DNA of 64,000 bases from Dyella sp. C11 (GCF_003121485.1 NZ_QAVX01000010.1:1-64000), one strand, 5' to 3'; counted from the stretch's first letter, positions 1 to 10,215 are shown. The notes: generated by a model from the letters alone, not told the origin. Numbers and translations: made by a program.

Positions 1-79
1 CCCTAGTTTTCTTACTTTTCCCGCGAGCCCCGACCTCGACACGGGTAGGTTGGGAGGGAGGGTTAGTTGTGTAAGTGAG

Positions 80-1558
80 TCAGGTCATGTTCCGCATGCG
101 GTCGCGACGGCGATCGCTCGGTGTCGGATAGAACGGAATGGACGCCAGCACCGGACCACCGATGGCCTGCTCCACCTGCCATACCGAGCGTGCGCGCGGA
201 TCGAACCACACCAGCGCGAACAGCAGGCCCAGTGGCAGGAAGACCGACAGGCCCATGCCTGCCAGGCCGAAATGCATGAAGCGCAGGCCCGACGGCGCCA
301 GCGGCATCACCGCCGGGTTCTGCACCAGGAAGGTCAGGCCGCGCTGCTCCGCATCGAGATTCATCGACACACGGGCGTTTTCACGGCGCTTGAGCAGATC
401 CTGGTACACGTCACGGTTGACGTTGTAGTCACGCGTCAATTCGGCAACGACGTTTTCGGAATTGGCAATGCGGGCACTGCGCTGCAATTCCGACTGCAAC
501 ATGGATTCACTCGCACCCATGCGCGCCGCCGCGGCAGCACTCGCCGCGCGCGCCGACACCAGCTGCGACTTCATCTGCTGGTAGGCCGGGTTGAAGGACA
601 CGTTGTTGTCCAGCGCCGTCGGCGTTCCTGCCAGTTGCGCGGCCTGCTTGCGCTGGTCGGAGTCCGCCAGCTGCTTCTTCAGGTCCTCGATCTGGTGACG
701 CAGGCGCACGACATCTGGATACGAGTCCGTATACGTCAGCAGCAGCTTGTTGAGTTGCGCCTGCTGCTCGCCCAGCTGGGCCTGCAGCACGCCATCGGCG
801 GTCTGCACCGTGCTGACTTCCGATTCGCCACTCAGCTGCGATGCCAGCGAACCTTCCTGCGAGCGGCGCTCCATCATGTCCATGCGCGCCGATTCAATTT
901 GCGTGCGCAGCTGGCTGATGCGTGCCGCCGTGTCGGCTTCGGTGCCGGGACGCGCATCGGCATTGGCGTCGCGATAAGCCTTCAGCTTGTCTTCGGCGTC
1001 GGTGAGCTTGGCGCGATACGCCTCGACCTGGCTATTGATGAATTCGTAGGCTTCGCGACTTTCGCGCTGCTTCGATGCCAGGCTTTCGCTGATGAACAGT
1101 TGCGCGAATGCGCGCGCCACCTCGTAGGTGCGCTTGGCATTGTTGTCGCTGTAGGTGATGGTGATCAGGTTGTCATGCGTGATCTGCACCAGGGTGCGCG
1201 CCTTGATGCCCTCGGCAATGCGGTCCTGCTCCACCGGCGTCGGATGATCGACCATCCAGCCACCCGCTTCGAGGATCTTGCCCATCACCTTGCGGCTGAA
1301 GATCACGTCACGCGCCATGTTCGCGCGGTTCTTGTTGGCGGTCGGCGCTGCCGCGCCTTCCATCAACGGCGTGATGATGCTGCTTTCCTGCGCAAGGATC
1401 GTGGTGGATGCCATGTACTTGCGCGGCCACAACATGCCGGCAGTCAGTGCAGCCAACGCGATCAGTGCAAACGCAACTCCCAATGCCAGACGGCGACGGC
1501 GTGCTTCGTTGATCAACGCCGGCACCAGGCTTGCCATCGGCCTGAGTTCTCCGCTCAT
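80..1558 (-). CDS. Polysaccharide chain-length determinant (Wzz/GNVR family, exopolysaccharide locus)
   Basis: This is a 492-residue inner-membrane protein of the Wzz/GNVR type that sets exopolysaccharide chain length together with the outer-membrane exporter encoded just upstream. A membrane segment lies near residues 20-42, followed by a long periplasmic coiled-coil region rich in Glu, Gln and Arg (about 130-390). A second hydrophobic segment sits near residues 425-450, followed by a Pro-containing stretch (ASIPFYPTPSDRRR). I chose the ATG at 1558, which leaves a 31-bp gap to the export gene. A longer in-frame reading overlaps that gene and looks spurious. The stop at 80-82 comes directly after MRNMT. 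From memory, relatives in PEP-CTERM/exosortase loci often continue past this point, so the C-terminus may be shortened. A tyrosine autokinase often follows in such loci but lies outside the window. Confidence 0.82.
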   Translation of the reverse strand: MSGELRPMASLVPALINEARRRRLALGVAFALIALAALTAGMLWPRKYMASTTILAQESSIITPLMEGAAAPTANKNRANMARDVIFSRKVMGKILEAGGWMVDHPTPVEQDRIAEGIKARTLVQITHDNLITITYSDNNAKRTYEVARAFAQLFISESLASKQRESREAYEFINSQVEAYRAKLTDAEDKLKAYRDANADARPGTEADTAARISQLRTQIESARMDMMERRSQEGSLASQLSGESEVSTVQTADGVLQAQLGEQQAQLNKLLLTYTDSYPDVVRLRHQIEDLKKQLADSDQRKQAAQLAGTPTALDNNVSFNPAYQQMKSQLVSARAASAAAAARMGASESMLQSELQRSARIANSENVVAELTRDYNVNRDVYQDLLKRRENARVSMNLDAEQRGLTFLVQNPAVMPLAPSGLRFMHFGLAGMGLSVFLPLGLLFALVWFDPRARSVWQVEQAIGGPVLASIPFYPTPSDRRRDRMRNMT

Positions 1559-1589
1559 GGCGACGCCCTCCCTTCCCCTGCTGGCGGTC

Positions 1590-2213
1590 TTAGAACGACC
1601 GCATTGGTACGGTGACAACATCCCCCGGCTGCACCGGGTAATTGGTGGCGAGATCGCCCTTCTGCAGCACCTTGTCCAGGCGTACCGCATAAGGCGTGGT
1701 CACGCCGTCCTTGCCTTCGCGATACAGCTCGGTGCGATCAGGCGCGGCAAATTCGGTCGTACCGCCCGCGGCAAGCACGGCGTCCAGCACCGTCATGCCC
1801 TGGCGATAAGGAAGCGATACAGGTGTGCGTACGGCGCCCGTCACGCGTACGCGGGAAAGGTATTCGTGGCTGCGCAGGGCTGTCAGGATCACCGCGACCT
1901 GCGGGTCGCGAACGTAGGACTGTAATTTGTCCTTGATCTCCGCGGCAACCTCTTCCGGCGTCTTGCCACCGGCGACCACATCGCCAATCAGTGGCACCGT
2001 GATCTTGCCGTCCGGCCTTACCGGCACGCTCACACTGAGGTCCTGGTTCTGCCAGACCGTGACCTGCAACTGGTCATCCACACCGATCTTGTATGTGGTT
2101 ACCGCCTGGGCGGTGGGGTCGATCTTCGGTGCTTCAGTGGAACCGCGGCCCGTAGCGCAGGCGGTCAGCAATGCAGATACGCAAACAGCAAACAACACAG
2201 GAAGAAGTTTCAT
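1590..2213 (-). CDS. Polysaccharide export outer-membrane lipoprotein (Wza/GumB/EpsE family)
   Basis: This 207-residue protein belongs to the Wza/GumB/EpsE family, which forms the outer-membrane channel for exopolysaccharide. A lipoprotein signal peptide with lipobox LLTAC ends near Cys19. It is followed by a polysaccharide export (poly_export) domain starting at YKIGVDDQL, with the typical stretch VRPDGKITVPLIGDV, and then a SLBB-like segment (VTGAVRTPVSLPYRQ to the end). At about 200 residues it matches the short GumB/EpsE type rather than the longer enterobacterial Wza. The ATG at 2213 places the signal peptide correctly; an upstream in-frame start would add six residues before it. It is co-directional with the chain-length gene and probably lies in one operon with it. 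The precise exopolysaccharide is unknown. Confidence 0.85.
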   Translation of the reverse strand: MKLLPVLFAVCVSALLTACATGRGSTEAPKIDPTAQAVTTYKIGVDDQLQVTVWQNQDLSVSVPVRPDGKITVPLIGDVVAGGKTPEEVAAEIKDKLQSYVRDPQVAVILTALRSHEYLSRVRVTGAVRTPVSLPYRQGMTVLDAVLAAGGTTEFAAPDRTELYREGKDGVTTPYAVRLDKVLQKGDLATNYPVQPGDVVTVPMRSF

Positions 2214-2559
2214 GGCGAGCCCCCTGCCCACAAAGTGTGAACTGCGTCGCCTTCGAGTATATCCACGCCCCCAGAAAACTTGACAAAACCATTAGTTCTA
2301 TGTCTTGCCGCACATGGATTTAGGGAAAACCGCCGTCGCGCAGCAAGCCATCGGACAGCAAGGCATCGGCAACCGGCGACCCCTCAACGAACAGGCCTTG
2401 TGTCATCGCCAGGTCGCCAAGCCAGCTCCGGCGGATTTAGACCGTTTGGCCGATGGATGACACCGGGCACCGCGACCACGCGACCGCTACTTGCCAATCA
2501 CGCCCAGCCGTCCAGCCTAGACAGCCAGGCCTTCACCCACGAATCGAGGAATACACCCC
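2214..2559. other. Gene-free divergent spacer
   Basis: These 346 bases separate the minus-strand export gene from the plus-strand dehydrogenase. I see the possible promoter at 2256-2286 and no convincing gene. The reading frames here lack ribosome-binding sites and family features. Confidence 0.6.
2256..2286 (-). promoter_or_regulatory. Possible promoter of the exopolysaccharide export genes
   Basis: On the minus strand TTGTCA (2286-2281) and TATACT (2261-2256) are separated by 19 bp, about 40 bp upstream of the export-gene start. The hexamers are good but the spacing is long, so this is a weak proposal. Confidence 0.3.
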
Positions 2560-3360
2560 GTGACCACGACGCCCGCCATCACTCCCTTCAATGCCACGCC
2601 CTTGGAAGGGCGCACGGTTCTAGTCACCGGAGGCGCGCAAGGCATCGGCCGTGGCATCGCGCAGGCCGTGCTTGGTGCGGGCGGCAACGTTTTCATCGGC
2701 GATCTCGATGTGGAAGCCGGCAACGCATGCATCGAGGAATGGAACGCAGGAAAACGCGCGGGGTTCACGACGCTCGACGTATCCCGTGAAACCAGCATCA
2801 AGCGGTGGACGGCGGCTGCACTAAAGCACTTCGGCCATATCGACGGCCTGGTGAACAACGCCGGCATCGCCAACCCGCACGCCGCTCCATTGAGTGAATT
2901 GGCACTCGAAGACTGGAACCGCTACCTCGCGACCAACCTCACCGGACCCTTCCTCTGCAGCAAACACGCACTGCCGCATTTGCGCGAGCGCCAAGGCGCC
3001 ATCGTCAACATCGCTTCCACCCGTGCACTGCAATCAGAACCAGACTCGGAAGCCTATGCCGCCACCAAAGGCGGGCTACTCGCATTCACGCATGCATTGG
3101 CCATCAGCGCCGGGCCCGAGGTGCGCAGCAACGTCATTCTTCCAGGCTGGATCGCCACCGACGCCTGGCGCAAACCTTCCGAGCGATCCGCGCCGAAGCT
3201 CAGCAAGCGCGATCACGCGCAACATCCGGCAGGCCGGGTTGGCACGCCGGAAGATATCGGTGCCCTGGCCGTCTATTTGCTGTCTTCGCAGTCGTCGTTT
3301 GTTACAGGGCAGCACTTTGTGGTGGATGGAGGCATGACGGTGAAGATGCAGTACGAGTAA
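2560..3360 (+). CDS. SDR family NAD(P)-dependent oxidoreductase
   Basis: This 266-residue classical short-chain dehydrogenase/reductase has the Rossmann glycine motif TGGAQGIG near residues 24-31. It also shows the structural NNAG motif, a catalytic Ser in NIASTRA, the catalytic YxxxK as YAATK, and a C-terminal FVTGQHFVVDGG signature typical of FabG-like enzymes. It starts at GTG 2560, with a GAGGA ribosome-binding sequence at 2546-2550. The substrate cannot be read from the sequence. It lies 119 bp upstream of, and in the same direction as, a gene resembling 3-hydroxy-fatty-acid methyl ester synthases. A role in forming a 3-hydroxyacyl substrate is therefore possible, but this is inference only. 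Confidence 0.88.
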   Translation: MTTTPAITPFNATPLEGRTVLVTGGAQGIGRGIAQAVLGAGGNVFIGDLDVEAGNACIEEWNAGKRAGFTTLDVSRETSIKRWTAAALKHFGHIDGLVNNAGIANPHAAPLSELALEDWNRYLATNLTGPFLCSKHALPHLRERQGAIVNIASTRALQSEPDSEAYAATKGGLLAFTHALAISAGPEVRSNVILPGWIATDAWRKPSERSAPKLSKRDHAQHPAGRVGTPEDIGALAVYLLSSQSSFVTGQHFVVDGGMTVKMQYE

Positions 3361-3479
3361 GCGCATTGACCGAATGCCCCTCCAGGTCATCGTGCCATGA
3401 ACGATCTCATCCAAATGAATGAGGCCTCTTTGCTCAAATCGACCTAGATTGTGTCGACCACGACATTGAGGGGCCGACC

Positions 3480-4436
3480 ATGTCCGCAGCCATCCTTGAT
3501 ACCTATGCCGCGAAAGTATTGAACGCAGCCAATGAGCAGCACCCGAGTTTCGCTTCGGAAATGACACGGTACGTACGAGCGCTTCGTGACTATTTCGTCG
3601 AGCTGGGACCGAGCCGATTCAAGGAGGTTGCTGACGCGGTGATGCGTCATCCCGTCAAGGCCTTGATGCATTCCGATCCCTTCACTTGGCGCACCTATGA
3701 CAAGCCGCGCGGCTACGCAGGGGATGCGGTGATGCTGGACTACATCTACGGCCCGCAGTTTGCGAACCCTCCCTGCCCCAGCCAAGCCGCACAGCGCTTG
3801 TACCTCTACAGCACCAACTCACACTCCTGCCAAGGGGTTCGATACCGGCGAGACCAACTCGCCATTGCCATCGACAGGGCAGCGGTAGACGTAGATTCAC
3901 CAAGAATTCTCGCTTTGGCATGCGGCCATTTGCGCGAACTTAGTTCGTGTCGGGCATTCGCCATGAAGCGCAACCTTGAGATCGTCGCCATGGACCAGGA
4001 CAAACTCAGTCTTGACCAGGTAGAACGCGACTACGGGTCTTATGGAGTTCAAATTCTCCATGCCGGCGTGCGCGAGATCTTAAAAGGTCGCATCGACCTC
4101 AGAAACTTCGACCTCATTTATGCAGCAGGCCTATTCGACTACCTTCCCGATGAAGTCGCACGCCCTCTCATCGTGCGTTTGTTCCAGGCCCTTAATCCTG
4201 GAGGACGATTGCTCTACGCCAATTTTGTCCCGGAGATCGAAGACTGCGGATACATGGAAACTTTCATGGATTGGCACCTGCTCTTCCGAACCAAGTTCGA
4301 AACACTGGATTTGGCTCATGGCGTCAGCATCACCGAACTCTCCGACCGCAAGCTTTGGACTGACCCTCTGAACACGATGGCGTTTGTTGAACTGGTCAAA
4401 GCGCCCAGCTCACCTCAAGAGGTGGAAGATGGTTGA
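3480..4436 (+). CDS. Class I SAM methyltransferase, 3-hydroxypalmitate methyl ester (PhcB-like) biosynthesis family
   Basis: This 318-residue protein has a conserved N-terminal block near residues 67-91, with DPFTWRTYDKPRGYAGDAVM followed by LDYIYG. I recognise this block from proteins annotated as extracellular-factor (3-OH-PAME) biosynthesis methyltransferases. A Rossmann-type SAM fold follows, with a degenerate motif I (ILALACGHLRE, about 143-153), an acidic loop (VAMDQD, about 169-174) and motif IV (DLIYAAGLFDYL, about 211-222). In Ralstonia the founding member PhcB makes a volatile quorum signal from a 3-hydroxy fatty acid. Whether this protein does the same is inferred. The ATG at 3480 follows GAGGGG at 3468-3473. 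Its stop lies 4 bp from the convergent stop of a LuxR-type regulator, and there is no PhcS/PhcR two-component pair nearby. Confidence 0.72.
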   Translation: MSAAILDTYAAKVLNAANEQHPSFASEMTRYVRALRDYFVELGPSRFKEVADAVMRHPVKALMHSDPFTWRTYDKPRGYAGDAVMLDYIYGPQFANPPCPSQAAQRLYLYSTNSHSCQGVRYRRDQLAIAIDRAAVDVDSPRILALACGHLRELSSCRAFAMKRNLEIVAMDQDKLSLDQVERDYGSYGVQILHAGVREILKGRIDLRNFDLIYAAGLFDYLPDEVARPLIVRLFQALNPGGRLLYANFVPEIEDCGYMETFMDWHLLFRTKFETLDLAHGVSITELSDRKLWTDPLNTMAFVELVKAPSSPQEVEDG

Positions 4437-4440
4437 CGGC

Positions 4441-5553
4441 TTAGCCCCGAGAAAGAATCAACACACGCACCAGATCAGACTGTCGCCTGGTATTTGTCTT
4501 GGCAAACAAGGCACGCAAGTGCGTTCTGACTGTATTGAGGGAGACGCTGGAATCCTCAGCCGCTTCTTGCAATGAATTCCCCGCAGCTAATCGCTGGGCC
4601 AGACAGGCTTCTGCCGAAGTAAAACCCCAAAGCTCCTGCCAGTGCGCGCGGTGGTTCGACAGCACACAAGTCTGCGTTTCCGAAATGAACAGCATGATCC
4701 CGGCATCCGGCTCGCCCCACTGCGCGTCAGCCACCTGATCAATGGGACAGGCTTTCAGGGAGGCCTGCCAACGCCCGACAGGGTCATGCACTCGCATGGA
4801 AAAGGGCTGGGGGCATGCGATCGACGCTGTGCGCACGTAAGCGTGCAATTGATTCGATTGAGCACGAGTGGGCAGACTCAACCGACCATCCAGGCTGCGC
4901 TGATAAATCGCCCGGGCCTCGAGTCGCTCGGCCGACGTGTTGGCGAATCGAATGACGCCGCGTCGGTCCAGGATGATCACGCCATCTTCAAGACGATCGA
5001 GCGACGCGCGAAAAGTACGCGCCAAGGTTTCCATCCATCCCAGGCGTTGCTGTAACAAATAGGCGGTACGCAAGTGCGGCAACAAGGATTGAGCTTGCTG
5101 CCGCTCTGCCGGCTTGAAGTACCCCTCTTTGCTCTGGCGATTGATGGACAGCACCGTCATTTGCGACAGCCCGTCATGCCTGAGCAACAGTGCCATGCCG
5201 TGCTCGATTCCCAAGGGTTTGAGTACCTCGGAATAGAAGCGCGACGAATACAAGGCTCGGGGTGGAAGCAAACCTTTGTCGTCAGCGAGCCCCTCACGAA
5301 ACAACTGTTCGCCACCATGGATGTACCACGGATGTTCGTGCGCGAGGTTCTTGAAGCGAACGGCCAGATCCGTATCGACGCCCACCGACTTATCAATCAC
5401 ACCTTGTTGGTGCAACACGTCATGGGAATGAAAGGCGACGGCGTGGGAGCGAAAGGCATCTCCCACTGCACTGAGGAACGGCCGCCAGTCGGCAGCCGTC
5501 GGACTCATGTCGTACAGGCGATCAAGCAGCCCCGACAACGCAAGCTGCGCCAT
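4441..5553 (-). CDS. LuxR-family helix-turn-helix transcriptional regulator with PAS-like domain
   Basis: This regulator has about 370 residues. An N-terminal region of unknown ligand specificity (1-170) is followed by a PAS-like segment near 180-215 (RLEDGVIILDRRGVIRFANTS). The C-terminal LuxR/GerE-type HTH (about 308-368) contains TSAEACLAQRLAAGNS and LNTVRTHLRALFAKT. The N-terminus does not look like a typical acyl-homoserine-lactone pocket, and there is no receiver domain. I chose ATG 5553, which has GAGGG seven bases upstream. A TTG at 5610 would lengthen it to 389 residues without a better ribosome-binding site. It is convergent with the PhcB-like methyltransferase, with only 4 bp between stops. 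This context makes it a candidate sensor or regulator for that enzyme's product. Confidence 0.8.
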   Translation of the reverse strand: MAQLALSGLLDRLYDMSPTAADWRPFLSAVGDAFRSHAVAFHSHDVLHQQGVIDKSVGVDTDLAVRFKNLAHEHPWYIHGGEQLFREGLADDKGLLPPRALYSSRFYSEVLKPLGIEHGMALLLRHDGLSQMTVLSINRQSKEGYFKPAERQQAQSLLPHLRTAYLLQQRLGWMETLARTFRASLDRLEDGVIILDRRGVIRFANTSAERLEARAIYQRSLDGRLSLPTRAQSNQLHAYVRTASIACPQPFSMRVHDPVGRWQASLKACPIDQVADAQWGEPDAGIMLFISETQTCVLSNHRAHWQELWGFTSAEACLAQRLAAGNSLQEAAEDSSVSLNTVRTHLRALFAKTNTRRQSDLVRVLILSRG

Positions 5554-5758
5554 TGGCTTGCCCTCGATGTCCCCCGGTTTCAGGCTCTCGCCAATCCAGT
5601 GAGGAGGCAATACAACTTAGGCAATGCCCGCCCCAAATGCTGCGTCCGGCTGCGAGGCGTCAACGGGCCGGCGAAGGCAGGATAATCGCGTTGACGTACT
5701 GCCTATCCAAAACCGAAAGACAGCCCAATGGGAAATCCGGGCCAAACAGCGGGCAAAG

Positions 5759-5790
5759 AAAAAGCGCTTAGATTTCTCTAAGCGCTTTTT
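5759..5790 (-). terminator. Rho-independent terminator of the tRNA operon
   Basis: A perfect 14-bp inverted repeat (AAAAAGCGCTTAGA, 5759-5772, against 5777-5790) encloses a TTTC loop. It ends in a U-run in either direction and lies just past the 3' end of the last tRNA. It could also act on leftward read-through only; nothing ends from the left close by. Confidence 0.85.
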
Positions 5791-5794
5791 CAAT

Positions 5795-5870
<76 letters not shown>

Positions 5871-5898
5871 TGAAACTGATTTTTCTTACTTGATCAAC

Positions 5899-5976
5899 TG
5901 GGGTGGAAGATGGGACTCGAACCCACGACCCTCGGAATCACAATCCGATGCTCTAACCAGCTGAGCTACATCCACC
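5899..5976 (-). tRNA. tRNA-His (GTG)
   Basis: The minus strand gives a cloverleaf with anticodon loop TTGTGAT (anticodon GTG) and T-loop TTCGAGT. The 3' end CCCCA has the C discriminator typical of tRNA-His, and CCA is encoded. It is the fourth gene of the operon. Confidence 0.96.
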
Positions 5977-5988
5977 GCATTGTTGAAC

Positions 5989-6065
5989 TGGCGCGCCCGA
6001 CAGGAATCGAACCTGCAACCGTCGGCTTAGAAGGCCGATGCTCTATCCGGTTGAGCTACAGGCGC
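5989..6065 (-). tRNA. tRNA-Arg (TCT)
   Basis: The minus strand gives a 77-nt tRNA with acceptor GCGCCTG, anticodon loop CTTCTAA (anticodon TCT), T-loop TTCGATT and encoded CCA. It is the third gene of the operon. Confidence 0.95.
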
Positions 6066-6092
6066 TTGTGCACATTGTGCATAGCATCTGCA

Positions 6093-6169
6093 TGGTCGGG
6101 GCAGAGGGATTCGAACCCCCGACATCCAGCTCCCAAAGCTGGCGCTCTACCAGGCTGAGCTATACCCCG
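6093..6169 (-). tRNA. tRNA-Pro (TGG)
   Basis: The minus strand gives a 77-nt tRNA with acceptor CGGGGTA, anticodon loop TTTGGGA (anticodon TGG), T-loop TTCGAAT and encoded CCA. It is the second gene of the operon. Confidence 0.95.
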
Positions 6170-6342
6170 ATTTCGAAACCTTCAACCTTCTCGGGCCGAA
6201 GCTTTGAAATGCTACGGGTGACACCTAGCCTAGTCAATCCGTATCAAAGCACCGAACACACTAAACGTTACGTCCGGTCCACTTGGCGATTCACTGCCTT
6301 GCGGCGCAAGCCGTGATGCGAACATCACACCTTGCTGTTAAA

Positions 6343-6419
6343 TGGCGCGCCCGGAGAGATTCGAACTCCCGACCACCAAGTTCGTAGCCTGGTACTCTAT
6401 CCAACTGAGCTACGGGCGC
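6343..6419 (-). tRNA. tRNA-Arg (ACG)
   Basis: The minus strand gives a 77-nt tRNA with acceptor GCGCCCG, anticodon loop CTACGAA (anticodon ACG, read as ICG after editing), T-loop TTCGAAT and encoded CCA. It is the first gene of the operon, about 60 nt downstream of the promoter at 6482-6510. Confidence 0.96.
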
Positions 6420-6481
6420 GTTTTTAACTTTTGCCTCTTCGCTTAACCACCGAGGTGGAAAGCGCCGAAGCCAGAAGCGGA

Positions 6482-6510
6482 ATTATTCAGATTCGAGGGC
6501 AGTGCGTCAA
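6482..6510 (-). promoter_or_regulatory. Promoter of the tRNA operon
   Basis: On the minus strand TTGACG (6510-6505) and AATAAT (6487-6482) are 17 bp apart, as in a sigma-70 promoter. The predicted start lies about 55 nt before tRNA-Arg(ACG). Confidence 0.7.
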
Positions 6511-6758
6511 TACTTTTTTTCAGTTTTTTTTCATCGCCGTCTGAGATTCTTCACATTCGGCGACGAGTGCACTGCACCCGAGCCAGCTAGTTTAGCCATC
6601 TGTTTCACATTCGGCTAGACCTTCTTGCAAAGAAATTGCAGTTGATCGAACGATGCGGGAAACCAATCGCAGCGCGAAGCTGCCATCACGCACATCCGAG
6701 GGTTCAACGCACGCACTTGATGTTCGTTGCCCGCACTCGCGCACGAGAATTTCCGGCA
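6511..6758. other. Gene-free spacer between tRNA promoter and ftsH terminator
   Basis: This stretch belongs to the roughly 390-bp gene-free interval between tRNA-Arg(ACG) and ftsH. It holds T-rich tracts near 6512-6532 and a 12-bp direct repeat TTCACATTCGGC at 6550-6561 and 6604-6615. I see no gene. Confidence 0.55.
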
Positions 6759-6791
6759 AAGAAAAAGGCGGCACATGGCCGCCTTTTTCTT
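6759..6791 (-). terminator. Rho-independent terminator after ftsH
   Basis: A 14-bp perfect stem (AAGAAAAAGGCGGC, 6759-6772, against 6778-6791) encloses a 5-nt loop. On the minus strand it ends in a U-rich tail 16 bp past the ftsH stop. Confidence 0.85.
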
Positions 6792-6807
6792 GATCAACGC
6801 ATCGGTA

Positions 6808-8753
<1,946 letters not shown>

Positions 8754-8757
<4 letters not shown>

Positions 8758-9404
8758 GCACGGTTCTCGCCCGATTGCCCGCCGCGGACCTTTCGCCCTA
8801 CGGCCAATGCATACACCTCCCGCGAACGTGCGCGGGAGGCCTTAGGTTTACGCATCGTTACGCGGGTGAAGTCTGCGCGCAAGCTGCGTATGTATTCGTC
8901 AAAGCCTGTCCCCTGGAACAGCTTGATCAGGAACGACCCACCCGGCTTCAGCCACTGCCGGCTGAAATCCAGCGCCAGCTCAGCCAGGTCCATCGCCCGG
9001 ATCTGATCGGCCAGGGCCACACCACTCATATTGGGGGCCATATCAGACAGCACAAGATCGACTTGCTGGCCCTGTAGACGGGCTTCCAGCTCCCGCAGGA
9101 CGGACTCTTCGCGGAAATCGCCCTGGAGGAAGTCGACGCCGCCGATGCCCTGCATGGGGAGAATATCCATGGCGACCACATGGCCGGTATCGCCCAGGCG
9201 CTGGCGAACCAGCTGGGACCAGCCGCCCGGGGCAGCGCCAAGGTCGACCACGCGCATGTTGGGCTTGAGCAAGCGATCCTTGTCGATCAGCTCTTCCAGC
9301 TTGAAAACGGCGCGCGACCGCAGGCCCTCGGCCTGGGCCTTCTTCACATAGACATCATCGAAATGTTCCCGCAGCCAGCGGGAACTGCTTTTGCTGCGAG
9401 ACAT
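8754..9404 (-). CDS. rlmE: 23S rRNA (uridine-2552) 2'-O-methyltransferase RlmE
   Basis: RlmE (FtsJ) methylates U2552 of 23S rRNA late in 50S assembly. The 216-residue protein carries the SAM motif [12 protein letters not shown] and the K-D-K-E catalytic tetrad: Lys in RAVFKLEEL, Asp in LSDMAPN, Lys in LIKLFQG and Glu in SREVYALA. I chose ATG 9404 (MSRSKSS), which matches the usual length. Upstream in-frame codons run into the control region shared with the divergent yhbY. It overlaps ftsH by 4 bp. Confidence 0.97.
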
Positions 9405-9487
9405 GGGTCGGCAACGGCCACAATACGGGGGAGATGCCCGCATGATAACCTTTGCGGTCCTATCGCAGTGAATCCGAGACTGAACGC

Positions 9488-9784
9488 ATGGCACTTTCCC
9501 CTTCGCAGCGCCGCTACCTGCGTAGCCTTGCGCATGATCTGCACCCCGTCATCATGATGGGCGCCAAGGGCGCGACCGAGGCCGTGCTCAAGGAACTGGA
9601 TCTCGCCCTGTCCCACCACGAGCTGGTCAAGGTGAAGCTTTCGGGCGGGGACAAGGAAGAGCGCCAGGAGCAGATCGACTTCCTGGTTGAGGGCACCCAG
9701 TCGGAAAGCGTGCAGCAGATCGGCCACATCGTGGTGCTGTTCCGTCGCAACGAGGACGAGCCCAAGCTCGCCCTGCCCCGCTAA
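9488..9784 (+). CDS. yhbY: YhbY family RNA-binding protein (CRM domain)
   Basis: This 98-residue single-domain CRM (CRS1-YhbY) protein binds RNA and is associated with pre-50S ribosomal particles in relatives. It starts with [18 protein letters not shown], then carries the loop [13 protein letters not shown] and ends in a basic and acidic mix. The ATG at 9488 gives the normal family length; an earlier in-frame ATG at 9452 adds twelve atypical residues. It is divergent from rlmE-ftsH with an 83-bp spacer, the same arrangement as in Escherichia coli. Confidence 0.93.
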   Translation: MALSPSQRRYLRSLAHDLHPVIMMGAKGATEAVLKELDLALSHHELVKVKLSGGDKEERQEQIDFLVEGTQSESVQQIGHIVVLFRRNEDEPKLALPR

Positions 9785-9796
9785 GGGCCTCTGCCG

Positions 9797-10174
9797 ATGG
9801 ATCTGTCGCTCGACCATCCTGGCCAATACCTGTTCGTGCGCCGCGTGAGCGCCAGTGGCATCGTCGTGGTCGACCGCGAGCTGACCACCAGCTTCCTGCT
9901 GTCGCCTGATCGCGTCGTGGAGAACTGGCCAGTCGGCGCCTCGACCGAGCTGGATGCCAGCCATGTCGATGCCATTCTGGAACTGAAGCCGGAAGTCGTT
10001 CTTCTTGGCACTGGCGAACGCCAGGTCTTCCCCGCGCCCGCCTTCATGGCCGGCCTGCTGCGCAAGGGCGTGGGCGTGGAGGTCATGGACAACGCTGCGG
10101 CTGCCCGCACTTACGACCTGCTGGCTGGCGAAAGTCGCCGCGTGGTGGGCGCCTTCATTCTGCCGAATCACTGA
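9797..10174 (+). CDS. Mth938-like domain-containing protein (DUF498)
   Basis: This 125-residue small protein belongs to the Mth938/Xcc1710/NDUFAF3 fold family (DUF498). Characteristic stretches are GIVVVDRELTTSFLLSP, the core PEVVLLGTGERQVFPAP and the segment GVGVEVMDNAAAARTYD. The biochemical role is not established; the mitochondrial relative is a complex I assembly factor. It begins 12 bp after the yhbY stop in the same direction, so the two are probably co-transcribed. Confidence 0.88.
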   Translation: MDLSLDHPGQYLFVRRVSASGIVVVDRELTTSFLLSPDRVVENWPVGASTELDASHVDAILELKPEVVLLGTGERQVFPAPAFMAGLLRKGVGVEVMDNAAAARTYDLLAGESRRVVGAFILPNH

Positions 10175-10215
10175 ACGGCACCAGGCGTCACCCCGACACG
10201 GGATGACGCCATCGA

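Noticed and set aside
50-1615. Long plus-strand open frame opposite the chain-length gene
   Set aside because: It mirrors a gene with clear family motifs, is rich in Arg/His/Leu as expected of an antisense frame in high-G+C DNA, and has no domain or ribosome-binding site.
2280-2303. Plus-strand TTGACA at 2280-2285 as promoter for the dehydrogenase
   Set aside because: No acceptable -10 hexamer lies 16-18 bp downstream, and the distance to the gene would leave a 250-nt leader.
5910-6316. Small frames reading GLEPTTLGI- and GFEPPTSSSQS-like sequences
   Set aside because: These are the familiar spurious translations of tRNA genes on the opposite strand.
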